From Actinomycetes bacterium (GTDB lineage Bacteria > Actinomycetota > Acidimicrobiia > Acidimicrobiales > Palsa-688): DNA of 64,000 nucleotides. Positions 15,988 to 23,808 of this stretch are shown piece after piece. Location of the stretch: contig JAJYMB010000024.1 in the NCBI GenBank assembly GCA_021787365.1, forward strand, positions 1 through 64,000. The letters run 5' to 3'. Each line of letters starts with the position of its first letter. Position 1 is the first letter of the stretch. The position numbers were made by a program, and so were the translations under genes. The notes under the pieces are model-generated. The model searched no databases and was not told where the DNA came from. It worked only from the letters and a program-made list of their open reading frames with translations.

Positions 15988-16323
15988 ATGAGGGCGGCAG
16001 GCGAGGAGGACGCGGCGCTGATCCGGGCAGCCCAGAGCGAGCCGGCCGCGTTCGGCGCGCTGTTCGATCGCCACTTCGCCACGCTCTACCGGTTCTGCGA
16101 GCGCCGGGTCGGCCGCCACCTGGCCGAGGACCTGGCGGGGGAGACGTTCCGGCGTGCGTTCGAGGCCCGCGGCTCGTATGACCTGAGCCAGCCCAACGCC
16201 CTTCCCTGGTTGTTCCGCATCGCCCTCAACCTGGTGCGCGACGCGCTCCGCTCGAGGGCGGCCGAGGACCGTGCCTACGCCCGGTTGCGCGCCCTGGCCG
16301 GGTCAGGGGGTCCCACAGCATGA
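15988..16323 (+). CDS. ECF sigma factor reduced to region 2
   Basis: A 111-residue product: LIRAAQSEPAAFGALFDRHF, LYRFCERRVGRHLAEDLAGE, FRRAFEARGSYDLSQPNALP and WLFRIALNLVRDALRSRA are a complete sigma region 2 with the conserved AEDLxGETFxxAF core-binding segment. It stops soon after, with no region 4 and so no -35 recognition; normal relatives are about 170-190 residues. ATG 15988 is chosen because it opens directly into the conserved domain; GTG 15967 and ATG 15970 lie in the repeat and are alternatives. The stop overlaps the next ATG. Likely a truncated gene, or possibly a decoy that binds core polymerase. Confidence 0.65.
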   Translation: MRAAGEEDAALIRAAQSEPAAFGALFDRHFATLYRFCERRVGRHLAEDLAGETFRRAFEARGSYDLSQPNALPWLFRIALNLVRDALRSRAAEDRAYARLRALAGSGGPTA

Positions 16324-16730
16324 AAGACGACGAGACCCCTTGGGCCCAGCCAGCCGACCTGGGGCGCTTCGTGCGCCAGAAGACGATCCTGCTCAAGACG
16401 AAAAAGCGCGACGGCACCTGGGTGGCCACGCCCGTGAGCATCGTCGTGGAGCACGACCGCGCCTACGTGCGTACCTACGACAAGTCCTGGAAGGCCAAGC
16501 GGCTCCGCAACTTCCCCGAGGTACGTTTCGCGCCCTCCACCTTCCGCGGCAAGCCGACGGGCCAGGAGCTGCACGCTCGGGCACGCCTCTTGGACGGCGA
16601 GGAGGCCCAGAGGGCGGCCCGGCTACTCGCTCGCAAGTACCCCGTCCTGCACGGTGTGCTCGTACCGTTCTCGCACAAGGTGATGCGCACGAAGACGCTC
16701 CACTACGAGCTGAGCGAAGTGGACAGCTGA
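16320..16730 (+). CDS. PPOX-class F420-dependent oxidoreductase
   Basis: A 136-residue split-barrel protein: LGRFVRQKTILLKTKKRDGT then WVATPVSIVVEHDRAYVRTY, KAKRLRNFPEVRFAPSTFRG and LLARKYPVLHGVLVPFSHKV. This matches the PPOX-class (Rv2061c-like) flavin/F420-binding proteins of actinomycetes, which typically have 130-140 residues. The ATG overlaps the sigma remnant's stop (ATGA), so it is translationally coupled. Substrate unknown; members reduce or sense F420-linked redox substrates in the cytoplasm. Confidence 0.85.
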   Translation: MKDDETPWAQPADLGRFVRQKTILLKTKKRDGTWVATPVSIVVEHDRAYVRTYDKSWKAKRLRNFPEVRFAPSTFRGKPTGQELHARARLLDGEEAQRAARLLARKYPVLHGVLVPFSHKVMRTKTLHYELSEVDS

Positions 16731-16807
16731 GAGAGGCGAGGACCGTCCTCGTGGGCTGGCCCGTGGGAAGCCGTCTTCCCGCCCGCCAGCCAGAGCGGGT
16801 GGACAGT

Positions 16808-16978
16808 CAGCTGGCGAGCAGAGAATGGGCGCGTTCGGTGACAAGGCTATGGATCCGATAGGCCGCAGCGAGGTCTGCGGCGTCGAGCCCAGACCAGATC
16901 GGCGCAGAGATCCGCCGCACCTCGGCGTCGAGGCGTTCGCCCTCCGTGTCAACCTCTGGCGAGGCTTCAGCGGCCGAT
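16808..16978 (-). pseudogene. MarR family C-terminal remnant
   Basis: The minus strand reads GERLDAEVRRISAPIWSGLD, AADLAAAYRIHSLVTERAHS and LLAS before a stop at 16808. This looks like the final dimerisation helices of a MarR-type regulator. The winged-helix domain is absent. The rest of 16979-17135 shows no gene. Confidence 0.4.
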
Positions 16979-17135
16979 GAAGTCCCGTCTGGCGTGGGTC
17001 AACCCGAGCGCCGCGACCGCGTCCAGCGAGCCGTCAGCTCATCGCCGGCTCCCGACCGCGTGCCGTCGTGGTGGCCGGAACCGAGCGTCAGCGGGCCACG
17101 AATCCCAGGGCCGCCTCTTCGTGTTGGCTCGACGG

Positions 17136-17162
17136 TGTCACGTTTCGCTGCTGCCATCCGTC
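17136..17162 (+). promoter_or_regulatory. ECF41-type promoter upstream of the epimerase gene
   Basis: TGTCACG at 17136-17142, a 16-nt spacer and CGTC at 17159-17162. ECF41 sigma factors are known to use TGTCACA-N16-CGTC. The same arrangement with identical spacing occurs before the ECF41 gene itself at 18941. It lies 78 nt before the epimerase ATG. Confidence 0.75.
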
Positions 17163-17239
17163 ATAGGGGTGATGAACCGAATCGACTTGGACGGTCCCCG
17201 TTCTTGCGGTTGGCAGGGTTTGATGGTGGGGGAGGGATC

Positions 17240-18035
17240 ATGACATCACCCGTCCTCGTCACGGGCGGCACCGGGAGATTGGGACGACGGGTAGTCGATG
17301 GGCTGGTCGACTCAGGTTGCGACGTGCGCGTCCTGGCGCGTCACGAGCGCGAGATGGCGCCCGCGGTCAGGTTCTTCATGGGAGACCTTCGAAGAGGCGA
17401 CGGTATCGATGCTGCCATGAGCGGTGTCGGGACGGTCGTCCACTGCGCGACCAGCACGAAGGGCGACGCGGACGCAACGAGGATCCTGGTGACGGCCGCA
17501 GTCCAGGCCGGTTCCCAGCACTTGGTGTACCCGTCCATCGTCGGCAATTGACCGTCTCGCCTCGTGGGGCTACACGAAGGCCAAGCTCGAGGCCGAGCGA
17601 ATCGTAAAAGACAGCGGCTTGCCATGGACGATCTTGCGGGTCACGCAGTTCTACGACTACTGCTTCGACAATTCGCGGAGGTTGTCGAGATTCCCGGTGC
17701 TAGCGCCGGTACCGGCCGGCTTCACTGTCCAGCCGGTCGACCCCGACGAGGTGGCGGCCCGTCTCGTCGAACTCGCCCTCGGCGAGCCGCTCGGCCGGGC
17801 CCCTGACATGGCCGGACCACAAGTATCGAGTTGGGTAGACCTGTTCCGCAGCTACCTGAACGCCACCCATCGCCACCGGTGGGTCGTCCCCGTGCGGGTA
17901 CCAGGAAGCAAGGCCGTGCGAGACGGTGCCCTGCTGCCATCCAAGGGGCACACCGTCGGGACCAAGACCTGGGACCAGTTCCTGTCGGCGCGACTGCGGG
18001 AGACCTCTGCTGGCGCGACTGCAGGCTCGGTGTAG
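17240..18035 (+). pseudogene. NmrA-like NAD(P)-binding epimerase/oxidoreductase with one frameshift
   Basis: The first frame, from ATG 17240 (GGGGGAGGG upstream), gives SPVLVTGGTGRLGRRVVDGL with the GxTGxxG nucleotide-binding turn and ends HLVYPSIVGN, stop at 17551. One base later, the second frame continues IDRLASWGYTKAKLEAERIV with the YxxxK-type motif, then PWTILRVTQFYDYCFDN and on to 18035. Joined, they form a normal protein of about 264 residues. A single extra A near 17547 explains the break, so a sequencing error or a very recent mutation is likely. ECF41 modules are known to include such epimerase/oxidoreductase genes. Confidence 0.8.
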
Positions 18036-18135
18036 GCGGGCAATGGCTTCGGAACGATTGCCCAGAGGAGTTCGCGGGCTGCATCAACCGATCACCACGC
18101 TGTATTCAGCCGTGACGTAGAGGAGGAGCGTTGTC

Positions 18136-18594
18136 ATGCAAGCACGAATGAAGAGCCCAGGTGTGATCATTCCCGACGCGATGAGCGCGATCAGAGCGCT
18201 GAACGAGGCCGTGCAACAAGGTGGCGTGCCGCAGCGAACGCTCGACTTGGTTCACCTGCGGGCCAGCCAGATCAACGGATGCAGTGTCTGTCTTGGCGCT
18301 GCGACCAGGGCCCGAACCGATGGCGAGACGGACGAGCGACTGTTTACGCTCCTGGCCTGGAGGGGCACCCCCTACTTCACCGACGCGGAGCGGGCCGCTC
18401 TGGCGCTCACCGAAGCCGTCACCCGGCTCAGCGACCGGACCGACCCTGCGCCGTACGAGATCTGGGACGAAGCAGCTCGGCATTACGACGAGAAGCAGCT
18501 GGCTGCGCTGGTGTTGTGGATCGCCCAAGTGAACGTCTTCAACCGCGTGAACGTCGCCACCCGACAAGTTCCCGGTCAATGGGCGCACGGCTGA
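18136..18594 (+). CDS. Carboxymuconolactone decarboxylase / AhpD-like protein
   Basis: A 152-residue all-helical protein. The helix LDLVHLRASQINGCSVCLGA carries the CxxC motif of AhpD-type members, followed by ETDERLFTLLAWRGTPYFTD, ERAALALTEAVTRLSDR and QLAALVLWIAQVNVFNRVNV. The CxxC form points to peroxidase/disulfide chemistry rather than lactone decarboxylation. GAGGAGGAG lies about 7 nt before the ATG. It follows the epimerase on the same strand and precedes the ECF41 sigma gene. No separate ECF41 promoter is seen directly upstream, so it probably shares the epimerase's transcript. Confidence 0.88.
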   Translation: MQARMKSPGVIIPDAMSAIRALNEAVQQGGVPQRTLDLVHLRASQINGCSVCLGAATRARTDGETDERLFTLLAWRGTPYFTDAERAALALTEAVTRLSDRTDPAPYEIWDEAARHYDEKQLAALVLWIAQVNVFNRVNVATRQVPGQWAHG

Positions 18595-18699
18595 CACTCG
18601 GAGTCGGCAGATACTGCAGTGCGGCGGCAGCGTTGAACTCCTCGTCTGGCCAAAAGGGTGGACTGAGCCTCCTGGCCGAGAGCGTGGTGGGCGGTTTGG

Positions 18700-18905
18700 G
18701 CGCTCTGCTGGATTGTCCATGGACTACGAGGTGTTCATCCTGACCCGTATGAGAGAAGAGTACGACCACAGCCGCTCGACCGAGGCAGCCGTGGTGGCCG
18801 GGATCGGCCGGACCGGACGGTTGGTCACCAGCGCCGCATCTGGTGGCTCCCCCAGCCGCTGGCCCGCCTCCTGCGGGTACCCTCACCACAGCTGGACCTG
18901 CGGTG
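18700..18905 (+). pseudogene. MMPL family transporter remnant
   Basis: The plus strand reads SMDYEVFILTRMREEYDHSR, STEAAVVAGIGRTGRLVTSA and, in a shifted frame, PQPLARLLRVPSPQLDLR before a stop. SMDYEVFLLTRxREE is the signature of the RND-like MMPL exporters, and PQPLARLLR resembles the family's C-terminal end. About 60 residues of membrane helices between the two, and almost all of the transporter before them, are deleted. Confidence 0.7.
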
Positions 18906-18940
18906 ACCAGGCTTGCCGCAGGCTACGAACCTCCCTGTCC

Positions 18941-18967
18941 TGTCACGTTCGCCATACGAGATCCGTC
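18941..18967 (+). promoter_or_regulatory. ECF41-type promoter of the ECF41 sigma gene
   Basis: TGTCACG at 18941-18947, 16 nt, CGTC at 18964-18967, then GTG start at 19005. Together with the matching site at 17136 this indicates autoregulation of the sigma factor and co-control of the epimerase transcript. Confidence 0.78.
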
Positions 18968-19004
18968 ACAGGAGTGGCGGTCTCCCGCCATAGGAACGTG
19001 ACCA

Positions 19005-19880
19005 GTGAACGACGATGCTTGGCTGATCGAGAGCTTCGGGGCGAACCAAGGCCGGCTCCGGGCCGTCGCCTATCGAATGCTCGGCTCCGAGGCGGATGCC
19101 GAAGATGCGGTACAGGAAGCGTGGATCCGACTTAGTCGAGCCGACGCCCGCGGTGTCGAGAACTTCTCCGGCTGGCTGACCACGATCGTCGCGCGAGTGT
19201 GCTTGGACCGACTCCGGTGGCGCCAGTCTCGACCGGAAGAACCCTCCGGCGGTCAGGTTCCGGCTGAGCCTGTGAGCGCTGCTGCGGAAGATCCAGAGGC
19301 ACAGGTATTGATGGCGGAGTCGGTGGGGTCCGCGCTGCTTGTCTTGCTCGACCGCCTCGCGCCTGCCGAGCGAGTCGCGTTCGTGTTGCACGACATCTTC
19401 GCCGTGCCTTTTGACGAGATCGGGCCGACCATCGGGCGGTCGACGGAAGGGAGTCGTCAGCTGGCCAGCCGCGCACGGCGACGGCTGCAGCAGGATCCCG
19501 CTGCCCCGGAAATCGACCTCCCTCGTCAACGCAGGGTCGTCAGCGCGTTTCTGGCCGCCGCCCACAATGGGGACTTCGACGCCCTGCTGGCCCTGCTCGA
19601 TCCCGACGTCATGTTCCGGGCCGATGATGCCGCCCGACGGATGACGGGTGTACCCGACGCCAAGCGTGGTGCCCGCGCCGTGGCAACCGACTTCGCCGGA
19701 CATACCCAGGGCGCGCAGCTCGCTCTTGTCGACGGGATCGCCGGGTTGGTGTGGGCGCCAGGCGGGAAGCCGCGGGGTGTCTTCTCGTTCAGGGTGACCA
19801 ACGGCAGGATCGTTCAGATCAGCCTCGTCGCCGACCCCGACCGCATCCAACAATTGGACATCGTGACGATCGACGGCTGA
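19005..19880 (+). CDS. ECF41-group sigma factor with SnoaL-like C-terminal domain
   Basis: A 291-residue protein. Region 2 is at about residues 8-75 (GRLRAVAYRMLGSEADAEDA, VQEAWIRLSRADARGVENF); region 4 at about 105-160 (LAPAERVAFVLHDIFAVPFD, EIGPTIGRSTEGSRQLASRA). The remaining 120 residues are an NTF2/SnoaL-like domain starting VVSAFLAAAHNGDFDALLAL. ECF41 factors have this fused tail in place of a separate anti-sigma factor, and it tunes activity. The usual glycine-rich DGGGR motif is represented by WAPGGKPRGVFSFRV. The GTG start follows an ECF41-type promoter. Linked epimerase and carboxymuconolactone decarboxylase genes complete the known ECF41 context. Confidence 0.9.
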   Translation: MNDDAWLIESFGANQGRLRAVAYRMLGSEADAEDAVQEAWIRLSRADARGVENFSGWLTTIVARVCLDRLRWRQSRPEEPSGGQVPAEPVSAAAEDPEAQVLMAESVGSALLVLLDRLAPAERVAFVLHDIFAVPFDEIGPTIGRSTEGSRQLASRARRRLQQDPAAPEIDLPRQRRVVSAFLAAAHNGDFDALLALLDPDVMFRADDAARRMTGVPDAKRGARAVATDFAGHTQGAQLALVDGIAGLVWAPGGKPRGVFSFRVTNGRIVQISLVADPDRIQQLDIVTIDG

Positions 19881-19899
19881 GACGGGCACAGCGCGCAGG

Positions 19900-20063
19900 C
19901 GATAGGTCGTGGTCCGAACAGGGCGGCTCGACGACGCCCGGGGAGGCTGGAGCGCCAAACGCCGCGCCAGTTCGCCCGGTGAAGGTGGCCGTCCTTCATC
20001 GACCAGCGTCTGGTAGACCTTCGCTCGCAACGTGGCCAGCGCCGTCTCCGCGAGGTCACCCAT
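19900..20063 (-). pseudogene. MerB-like N-terminal helix-turn-helix fragment
   Basis: From ATG 20063 the minus strand reads MGDLAETALATLRAKVYQTL then VDEGRPPSPGELARRLALQP, resembling the N-terminal winged-helix segment of alkylmercury-lyase-like proteins. It then continues in poor sequence antisense to the end of the ECF41 gene. No catalytic cysteines are present. Weakly supported. The stretch 20064-20275 has no recognisable gene. Confidence 0.3.
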
Positions 20064-20275
20064 GGGGGCTTGACCGCGTCCCGCGTAGCCGTGCCGGTCG
20101 CGGCCCGAAGCTTCTGAGCATCCTCTGCGGGGAATAGGGGCTTCCCTCCGATGATCGAGCCCACCGAGCTGATCCAGCTGACCGGTGCAACCAGTCGGCT
20201 CGGCAGCTCCATGGATGACGCTACGAGTCGATTGGGAAGACGAGCCGTGGCCGGAGCGTCGCGCGGTCGGTCCGC

Positions 20276-20848
20276 TCAAGGCACCAGGATCCGTGGGATG
20301 GACCGAGCGGCGAACCCGCTGCGAGACACGCTGACGGCGACCGCCAGGGACAAGATCCACGGCATCGAGGGTGCGACCGTCAGTGCCACCCCGACCAGCG
20401 CCACGTCCAGCACGATCAATCCCATGGCCGCGTAGGCCGCGACCGACGCGTACCGCCACGTTCGAGCCACCCGGGCGATCGCCAAGGCAAGGATCGTCGA
20501 GACGAGGATCGTGGCGAACCCCACCCGAGCGACGAGGGGAATGGGCCAGCTCCACGCCCGCGTCACCACCAGCGACATCCCCCACACGAGGCCGACAGCG
20601 GGCCCGGACAGGAGGAGCAGGCCGGCAGTTCGCCGCCCGGCGGACTGGCGCACGAACTCCGCCGCGAGGTGATCTGCGTCACCGAAGTCGTGAACGGCGA
20701 GCGCCGCAGCCGCAACATCGTCCACCCCCTGCTGGCGGATGCGTTCGTAGCTCTCGATCAGCCCGTCGGCGATCTCTTCGACGATGCCCGACGGCAGGCG
20801 TGCACCGAGGTCAGCAAGATAACTGCTGATCAGGTCGTCGCCGGCCAT
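20276..20848 (-). CDS. DUF1700-like membrane protein linked to PadR
   Basis: A 190-residue protein. The first 70 residues are soluble helices (DDLISSYLADLGARLPSGIV, EEIADGLIESYERIRQQG) of the permease-prefix/DUF1700 type, followed by four hydrophobic segments (about residues 74-94, 103-125, 133-152 and 157-175). Such proteins are commonly encoded directly after a PadR regulator. It overlaps the PadR gene by 19 nt, so the two are translated together. Role unknown; probably an accessory to the adjacent ABC export cassette or to PadR signalling. Confidence 0.78.
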   Translation of the reverse strand: MAGDDLISSYLADLGARLPSGIVEEIADGLIESYERIRQQGVDDVAAAALAVHDFGDADHLAAEFVRQSAGRRTAGLLLLSGPAVGLVWGMSLVVTRAWSWPIPLVARVGFATILVSTILALAIARVARTWRYASVAAYAAMGLIVLDVALVGVALTVAPSMPWILSLAVAVSVSRSGFAARSIPRILVP

Positions 20849-21174
20849 GGCTCTTCCCCGAGCAGAGACGCCACGGCGCAGGAGAACTCCTGCCAGGCCT
20901 TGCGGTCACCGCTGAGCCTGCGGCGCCCGGGCGAAGTCAGCTCGTAGGTGCGTCGTCGACGTCCGTCGACCGTCGACCAGCTGCCCCGGATCAGCCCCGC
21001 GTCCTCCAGTCGGTGCAGGGCCGGGTAGATGGTGCCGGTCGGGAGGTCGAAGCGGCTCCCGCTGACCTCGCGCAGCGCCTCCTTGATCGCGTAGCCGTGC
21101 CGTGGGCCGTCGGCAAGGGTCGCCAGCAGGAGCATGTCGAGGTGCCCCTTCAGGACTTGTGCCTGGTGCCTCAT
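20830..21174 (-). CDS. PadR family transcriptional regulator
   Basis: A 114-residue winged-helix protein: GHLDMLLLATLADGPRHGYA, IKEALREVSGSRFDLPTGTI, YPALHRLEDAGLIRGSWS and RRRRTYELTSPGRRRLSGDR. This matches the PadR domain, including the YPALHRLE recognition helix, plus a short dimerisation helix. It is divergent from the ABC transporter at 21235 with only 60 nt between them, which contains an inverted repeat suited as its operator. Likely represses both itself and the exporter. Confidence 0.9.
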   Translation of the reverse strand: MRHQAQVLKGHLDMLLLATLADGPRHGYAIKEALREVSGSRFDLPTGTIYPALHRLEDAGLIRGSWSTVDGRRRRTYELTSPGRRRLSGDRKAWQEFSCAVASLLGEEPWPATT

Positions 21175-21215
21175 AGGTAGGTATGCTACAACGACGAGGC
21201 ATACGTAGGATTCCT
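21175..21215. promoter_or_regulatory. Inverted-repeat operator between PadR and ABC transporter genes
   Basis: GTATGC at 21181-21186 and GCATAC at 21199-21204 form a perfect 6-bp inverted repeat with a 12-nt spacer; the flanks TAGGTA and TAGGAT extend it loosely. It starts 7 nt after the PadR ATG position and ends about 30 nt before the ABC start. Position and symmetry suit a dimeric PadR repressor; binding is inferred. Confidence 0.6.
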
Positions 21216-21234
21216 AGTTATCAAGGAGGTGCTG

Positions 21235-22254
21235 TTGGACGACCAACCTGCCATCTGGGCCGAAGGGCTCACGAAGCGTTTCGGCCACGTGCGAGCACTG
21301 GACGGTGTCGACCTGGAGCTCGCAACGGGACGTCTCCTCGGACTGCTCGGGCCGAACGGGGCGGGCAAGACCACCGCCGTGCGCATCCTCACGACCTTGC
21401 TGCGTCCGGACGCCGGCCACGCGCGTGTCGCCGGGTTCGACCTGCGTAAGGAACGCGATCTCGTCCGCCGCCACGTTGGGCTCTCGGGGCAGTTCGCCGC
21501 TGTCGACAGCTACCTGTCAGGTCGGGAGAACCTAGTGATGGTCGGCCGGCTCACCGGCATGACCCGACGGGCCGCACATGCCCGTGCCGACGAGCTGCTC
21601 GGCCGCTTCGGCCTCGGCGAGGTCGCCGGCCGCCAGGCTCGCACCTACTCGGGCGGCATGCGGCGGCGTCTCGATCTCGCGGCCAGCGTCGTCGGCGCCC
21701 CGCCCGTCCTGTTCTTGGACGAGCCCACCACCGGGCTCGACCCTCACGGTCGGCTCGAGCTCTGGGCGCAGCTCGAAGAGCTCACCGGTCAGGGAACGAG
21801 CGTGCTCCTGACGACCCAGTACCTGGAGGAGGCGGACCGCCTCGCCCACGACATCGTGGTCATCGACCGCGGCTCGGTCATCGCCGAGGGCACCCCCGAG
21901 CAGCTGAAGAGGCAGCTCGGCGGTGATCGCCTCGAGTTGCGGACCACGCCGGGGCCACAGGCTCAGCAGCTCGCCAATGTGCTGGCCTCCTTGGGCTCGG
22001 GCCCCCCAATGCTTGACGCGGCCGCAGGTCGGCTGGTCCTGCCGGTGAGCGACGACCCCTCCCTCCTCCCGAGGCTCGTCGCGCTAATGGCCGACGCCGG
22101 GCTGTCGGTGAGCGACCTCTCCTTGCGCCGCCTCACCCTCGACGACGTGTTCCTAGCCTTGACCGGGCGACCAACGACCCCAGATCGCTCTCGCGATCGG
22201 GGCGTGCAGTCCGACGACTTCGCGGTATCCCCGACCACGAAGGGAGCACGATGA
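21235..22254 (+). CDS. ABC transporter ATP-binding protein (DrrA-type)
   Basis: A 339-residue ABC ATPase of the daunorubicin-resistance type. Walker A GPNGAGKTT at about residue 40, signature YSGGMRRRLDLA near 140, Walker B VLFLDEPTTGLDP near 158, and H-loop region LTTQYLEEADRLAHDIVVID. The C-terminal 80 residues are the usual DrrA regulatory extension. The TTG at 21235 is chosen because AAGGAGG ends 5 nt before it; an in-frame GTG at 21229 lies inside that site. It overlaps the permease gene by 4 nt. Probably exports a drug or lipid under PadR control. Confidence 0.92.
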   Translation: MDDQPAIWAEGLTKRFGHVRALDGVDLELATGRLLGLLGPNGAGKTTAVRILTTLLRPDAGHARVAGFDLRKERDLVRRHVGLSGQFAAVDSYLSGRENLVMVGRLTGMTRRAAHARADELLGRFGLGEVAGRQARTYSGGMRRRLDLAASVVGAPPVLFLDEPTTGLDPHGRLELWAQLEELTGQGTSVLLTTQYLEEADRLAHDIVVIDRGSVIAEGTPEQLKRQLGGDRLELRTTPGPQAQQLANVLASLGSGPPMLDAAAGRLVLPVSDDPSLLPRLVALMADAGLSVSDLSLRRLTLDDVFLALTGRPTTPDRSRDRGVQSDDFAVSPTTKGAR

Positions 22255-23057
22255 CGACCCTCGTGCCCACGACAGCGCAACGCCCGCACCCCAATTCTTT
22301 CGTCAGGGACGTGGCCACCATCACCGGCCGCAACCTGCGCCGCCTCGCGAGGGTGCCCACCTTGCTGGCCTTCGCAACCGTGCAGCCCGTCATGTTGGTG
22401 ATCCTGTTCAACTATGCCTTCGGCGGCGCCATCCACCCCCCAGGTGTGGCTCGCTACATCGACTTCCTCCTGCCGGGGCTCTTCGTCGTGACGATCGGCT
22501 TCGGGTCGTCCCAGACCGGCGTGGCCATGGCCGACGACCTCGTCAACGGCATGATCGACCGGTTCCGATCGCTGCCGACGACCAGCTCGGCCGTCGTGGT
22601 CGGCAGGATGGCCGCCGACGCCGTGCGGAACCTCTTCGTCATCCTCCTCATGATCGGCGTCGCAGCGGCCATCGGGTTTCGCTTCCACGCGGGGACCGCT
22701 CCCGCGATCGCTGCGGTCATCCTCGCCGTCGGGACCGGTCTCGCCTTCTCCGCCCTCGACTCCTGGCTCGGCCTTGTCGTCGCCGAGCCCGAGGCCGCCG
22801 GTCTCGCCGGGCTGTTCCCGTTCATCCTCCTGATGTTCACGAGCTCGATCCTCGTCCCGATCTCGACGATGCCCGGCTGGCTCCAAGCCTTCGCCAAGGT
22901 CAACCCGGTCACGGTGTTTGCCGATGCGCTCCGTGCGCTCTGCCTCGGAGGCCCGACCGGCGTGCCGGTTTTCCAAGCGTGCGCATGGATCCTCGCGCTC
23001 GTCCTGCTCGGCGTAGCCGGCACCGCACTGCGCTTCCGGCATGTCGGCGAACGCTGA
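22251..23057 (+). CDS. ABC-2 type permease (DrrB-like)
   Basis: A 268-residue integral membrane protein with six hydrophobic segments (about residues 40-60, 75-92, 122-145, 150-175, 182-200 and 235-258) and the ABC-2 motif TMPGWLQAFAKVNPVTVFAD before the last span. It begins at the ATG overlapping the ATPase stop (ATGA). Together they make the membrane and motor parts of one exporter. Confidence 0.9.
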   Translation: MTTLVPTTAQRPHPNSFVRDVATITGRNLRRLARVPTLLAFATVQPVMLVILFNYAFGGAIHPPGVARYIDFLLPGLFVVTIGFGSSQTGVAMADDLVNGMIDRFRSLPTTSSAVVVGRMAADAVRNLFVILLMIGVAAAIGFRFHAGTAPAIAAVILAVGTGLAFSALDSWLGLVVAEPEAAGLAGLFPFILLMFTSSILVPISTMPGWLQAFAKVNPVTVFADALRALCLGGPTGVPVFQACAWILALVLLGVAGTALRFRHVGER

Positions 23058-23538
23058 CTCGGCTCCCGGTCTCGCGACCTGCATCCCCAGCCGAGCCCGT
23101 AGCTCGAGGATCCCAATCGCTCGGAGGCAACTGAACCTGGCCGCGCCGAGGATTGCGTTGGGGGTTGGTGGCTCAGCTCGCCAGGGGGGGTAGCGGTAAC
23201 GGTCGAAGCCTCGCTTACCTGCTCGAAGCTGTCGGTCATCCAGCGCATAGTTCTCTTGGCGCTTCAGGGTTCTCCGTGGGTGAACGTGTCGACGACAGTT
23301 GTTCCAGCCATCGGCCGGCCGTGGGCGCCTACATAAGGAAATGGGCCGTCTTGTCAGGTAAACCAGTCATGGCGTCGGCTGTGCTATTCCAAAGTTGTGT
23401 GGACATGAGCCTGACGGCTGCGGTGCGAGGTATTGCCACCAGCTACGAAGGCATTGCCGAAGCGCGCCGGCTTTTGCTCGTCCTCCACTCGAACCTCTGG
23501 CGGGCCAGCCCCTGCCTTGGCTCCACCTCGCGTGACTT
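23058..23538. other. No recognisable gene
   Basis: About 480 bp between the ABC permease and the glutaredoxin-like gene, which end towards each other. Short open frames occur on both strands, but none has a family motif or a good start. No obvious strong terminator hairpin was seen. Confidence 0.45.
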
Positions 23539-23808
23539 TCACCGGAACCTGGGGGCGCCGGACCGCTCCAGCTGCCGGCGGAGCCTGCGCTCCGAGAGCC
23601 TCCCGTAGGAAAAGAGATGGCCGTCGAGCAGCACGCCGGGCGGGAAAGCGACCAGGTGCTCCATCATGAGGGCGCGGCCTTCCTCGCTTTCGTCGGAGAT
23701 GACCGAGATCTCGATGTCGTAATCGGCCGATACTCTTGCGAGCACCTTTTTCGCGTGCTCGCACAGCTCGCAATGTGGCGCGCTGAGCACGGTGACTTGA
23801 ATCGTCAC
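23539..23808 (-). CDS. Glutaredoxin-like thiol protein
   Basis: An 89-residue protein starting at GTG 23808, which overlaps the stop of the upstream gene (GTGA). It reads TIQVTVLSAPHCELCEHAKK with a CELC redox motif, then VLARVSADYDIEISVISDES and VAFPPGVLLDGHLFSYGRLS, the FPPGVxxDGxL segment standing for the cis-proline loop. Length and order fit glutaredoxin-like DUF836 proteins. It is the last gene of the minus-strand redox operon and probably handles thiol-disulfide exchange in the cytoplasm. Confidence 0.82.
   Translation of the reverse strand: MTIQVTVLSAPHCELCEHAKKVLARVSADYDIEISVISDESEEGRALMMEHLVAFPPGVLLDGHLFSYGRLSERRLRRQLERSGAPRFR

Noticed and set aside
18966-20585. 539-codon minus-strand frame opposite the ECF41 sigma gene
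   Set aside because: Antisense shadow of a clearly conserved sigma factor; no domain and no start signal.
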